Assembly (NCBI GenBank): GCA_013112555.1 | Contig: JABFGK010000001.1 | Coordinates: 1,276,581-1,340,580 of the forward strand | Length of the DNA stretch: 64,000 nt | From: Planctomycetota bacterium | GTDB lineage: Bacteria; Planctomycetota; Phycisphaerae; Phycisphaerales; UBA5793 | Reading direction: 5' to 3' | Part shown: one piece after another, positions 62,355 through 64,000 of the stretch | How the letters are laid out: each line of letters opens with the position of its first letter | How positions within the stretch are numbered: the stretch's first letter is position 1 | Notes under the pieces: model-generated | Database searches by the model: none | Told to the model about the DNA's origin: nothing | The model's input: the letters and a program-made list of their open reading frames with translations, nothing else | Program-made: the position numbers and the translations under genes

Positions 62355-62855
62355 GACTCCTCCATACTATACTCCAGACAACAGATGCTGATCTGTCAGA
62401 TATAGTGTAGTATCCTTCAACCGCGGGCCCACTGCCCTGTCGTGTGGTCGACCTGGAGGGACGAATCCCTGTGCCGGCACACTCTTCAAATGATGTGCGA
62501 ACCGGCTGTCACTATACTGCATCATCCGGAGGATCACATCTTCAGGGCCAGAGATCGAGGCCCAGTCTTGAAGCCTATCTGCTACGGCTCATACCGAAGG
62601 AGCAGGTTGGAGCAAGCACATCCGGCTAGCAAGCAGTTGTAGAGTACATTGAGATCCTATCTGCAGTCGCGGCCATCTGGCTTCATGCCGAGATTGCCAT
62701 CGCGGCTGATACGTACACTCTACCATGCGGCCTCTGGGGCAAGTCGTAGGTGTGTGGCGCGTTGGTTAGAGGTAATGGACAGTGCAACCCAGCGCTACGT
62801 GGCGCTGGGTTACACTTAGGATGTGCTCGCAATTCGCGAGACGTTGAAAGCGCAG
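62355..62855. other. Gene-free interval with a 10-bp stem hairpin
   Basis: About 500 bases separate hutI and the AIPR gene. Short open frames on both strands do not resemble proteins. AACCCAGCGC (62786-62795) pairs perfectly with GCGCTGGGTT (62802-62811) around six bases; it lies 45 bases past the AIPR stop on the minus strand and may end that transcript, although no T-run follows. Base composition is more AT-rich than the genes to the left, in line with an accessory region starting here. Confidence 0.5.
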
Positions 62856-64000
62856 TCAACTTCCAGAACTAAGATCTTGCATTACCTCGATGATTGTAGC
62901 GGGGTAGATGCGAAGGGCATCATACACTCCTGCACTTCTTCCCATCAGCATAGGATCGCTCTCAACATTTCTGAACTGGGCCACGGCTCTTGCGACCATC
63001 TCGGATGATTTGAAGTGCCTGGGTTTTGACATTGTCCACCGATTTGGCGCCGACTCTTCAACGAATTCACTCATCGCACCAACTATGGGAAACACAAGAC
63101 CGGGCGATACCCACACGATCCTGCCTGTCTTGTCCCGTCGACAGGCTCGACCACCCTTCTTTGTTTCCTCCCAAAGACGATGTCCATTCCAAGATTCATG
63201 ACTCTCCCAGTACTCATACTCGTCGATTGCCAAAGGTGCCATTTGGACCGTAAACTCATACCTACGACGAGCATCCTCATCTTTATCACGCAACTCAAAC
63301 CACATGCAGAACTCTGTCAGGCACTGCTCAGGATTCTTGTATGGCCTAAGTTTCTCAGCCGCTGTATCATTGTTAGATACAGAGAGGGGCATCAAGAGCC
63401 GTGCGTACTGTAGAATTCTGCGCGTGTCATAGGCATCGAAGTCGGTTTCACTCTTCTTAATCTTGAAACCGTCGCGTCTCCTTTGGATACTCGCCTCGAG
63501 TTCTTCAAGATGTCCTCTGGCACCTGCTTGTGAGATCGACTTTACTGGCGTTGCCGTATTTCGAGCGATCGCCGTCTCGACGATTTCATTGAAATCCGAA
63601 TCGACAATTACCTCCGCGCGCACAAAGAATGGTGCCTCGTTAGAGTCAAGCGATGCTTCATCATCAAAACTATTGTCGACCCAGCGACGAATTTCGCCTT
63701 GCGATTGGGCACCATTGATGATGCTCGCATTCTCCAACTGAATCTCTTTCTTGTTGTCATCGATTGCGATTTCGGTAGCTGCGATCACAAAGCCGCTGTT
63801 GCGCGTAATGAACCTCTGTGGCTCCCGCAGAATAGTGGTTTCAATTGCCTCGTGAACGCGATTGCGCTTTCTCGGGCTATACTCGGCAATGTAGCTGCGG
63901 AGATTCTCACGCGTGTCCAACTTCAGAATCTCAAAGACCGGCAGATTCACAACATATGACCTTACCCCAGACGTCTTCTCGTCAGGGCTGGTGGTCGTCC
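62856..64000 (-). CDS. AIPR-family abortive-infection protein (partial)
   Basis: The gene is cut by the right edge: the frame stays open from GTG 63950 to 64000, so the N-terminus is outside the window. Visible are FITRNSGFVIAATEIAID, LENASIINGAQSQGEIRRW and IVETAIARNTATPVKSISQ, which match the AIPR core (a conserved NGxQ motif and an N-x-x-x-P-V-K-like segment). AIPR proteins are linked to phage resistance by abortive infection, often beside restriction or nuclease genes. Lower GC and distinct codon use compared with neighbours to the left suggest a transferred defence island. The C-terminal third is not recognised. Confidence 0.75.
   Translation of the reverse strand, partial: TTTSPDEKTSGVRSYVVNLPVFEILKLDTRENLRSYIAEYSPRKRNRVHEAIETTILREPQRFITRNSGFVIAATEIAIDDNKKEIQLENASIINGAQSQGEIRRWVDNSFDDEASLDSNEAPFFVRAEVIVDSDFNEIVETAIARNTATPVKSISQAGARGHLEELEASIQRRRDGFKIKKSETDFDAYDTRRILQYARLLMPLSVSNNDTAAEKLRPYKNPEQCLTEFCMWFELRDKDEDARRRYEFTVQMAPLAIDEYEYWESHESWNGHRLWEETKKGGRACRRDKTGRIVWVSPGLVFPIVGAMSEFVEESAPNRWTMSKPRHFKSSEMVARAVAQFRNVESDPMLMGRSAGVYDALRIYPATIIEVMQDLSSGS

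Noticed and set aside
62442..62642. Short open frames between hutI and the AIPR gene
   Set aside because: No ribosome site, no recognisable protein pattern, and overlapping alternatives in other frames.
1..64000. tRNA or rRNA genes
   Set aside because: No T-loop type GGTTCGAATCC sequence in a cloverleaf context and no rRNA core sequence was noticed; a covariance-model scan was not possible by eye.

Overview
The window looks like a chromosomal segment of an anaerobic Planctomycetota bacterium, most likely of the Phycisphaerae. The taxonomic clues are: two near-identical H-X9-DG type prepilin-like proteins with a long conserved N-terminal methylation/hydrophobic segment; a Ser/Thr kinase divergent from a planctomycete-type ECF sigma factor; an RHS protein carrying a dockerin-like calcium loop; secreted SBBP, LamG and subtilase proteins that share a C-terminal module; and abundant short intergenic hairpin repeats, including one encoding the LADARGS-type peptide. 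No rRNA, tRNA or CRISPR array was recognised. The taxonomic call is inference from protein style, not from a marker gene.

Layout. 1-2.5 kb: degraded RHS material (C-terminal tip, probable immunity-like membrane gene, second frameshifted RHS fragment, IS3 OrfA stub). 2.5-12 kb: secreted proteins (subtilase, LamG protein, SBBP beta-propeller), the kinase/sigma pair and a zinc-ribbon membrane protein. 12-43 kb: a large anaerobic aromatic-degradation island. 43-46 kb: a repeat-rich accessory stretch with a small membrane gene, a DUF6236 gene broken by an IS5-type element, and a PaaY-like gene. 46-64 kb: mostly housekeeping or general genes (NTF2-like protein, NtrC regulator, reverse transsulfuration pair, two prepilin-like proteins, BtpA, SCO1-like lipoprotein, CYTH protein, nucleotide-sugar dehydrogenase, ROK kinase, glycogen debranching enzyme, imidazolonepropionase), ending in an AIPR-type defence gene that runs off the right edge.

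The aromatic island reads as a nearly complete benzoyl-CoA pathway. A minus-strand run of 14 closely packed genes (about 31.6 to 13.6 kb) encodes oah, an SDR, dch, had, an extra single-subunit BcrB/HgdB-like protein with its own activator ATPase, a ligase fusion protein, a thiolase, a 3-hydroxyacyl-CoA dehydrogenase/enoyl-CoA hydratase fusion, the ATP-dependent class I benzoyl-CoA reductase (bcrC-bcrB-bcrA-bcrD order) and a hemerythrin-like protein. Divergent from oah is a TetR regulator followed by a molybdenum hydroxylase of the 4-hydroxybenzoyl-CoA reductase family. Next to these lie EtfA/EtfB and a membrane Fe-S ETF:quinone oxidoreductase, then a 3-hydroxybutyryl-CoA dehydrogenase and a thiolase, with a glutaryl-CoA dehydrogenase at the far end. 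Together these would take benzoyl-CoA to 3-hydroxypimelyl-CoA, glutaryl-CoA, crotonyl-CoA and acetyl-CoA, passing glutaryl-CoA dehydrogenase electrons to the quinone pool. A ferredoxin and a ferredoxin-reducing oxidoreductase for benzoyl-CoA reductase are not seen in the window.

The most unusual part is the three-gene insert inside the operon (22.3-27.7 kb): a lone reductase/dehydratase-type Fe-S subunit, a private activator ATPase, and a three-part protein (reductase-like domain, DUF2889, AMP-forming acyl-CoA ligase). It may be a second ATP-driven radical or low-potential reductase system of unknown substrate.
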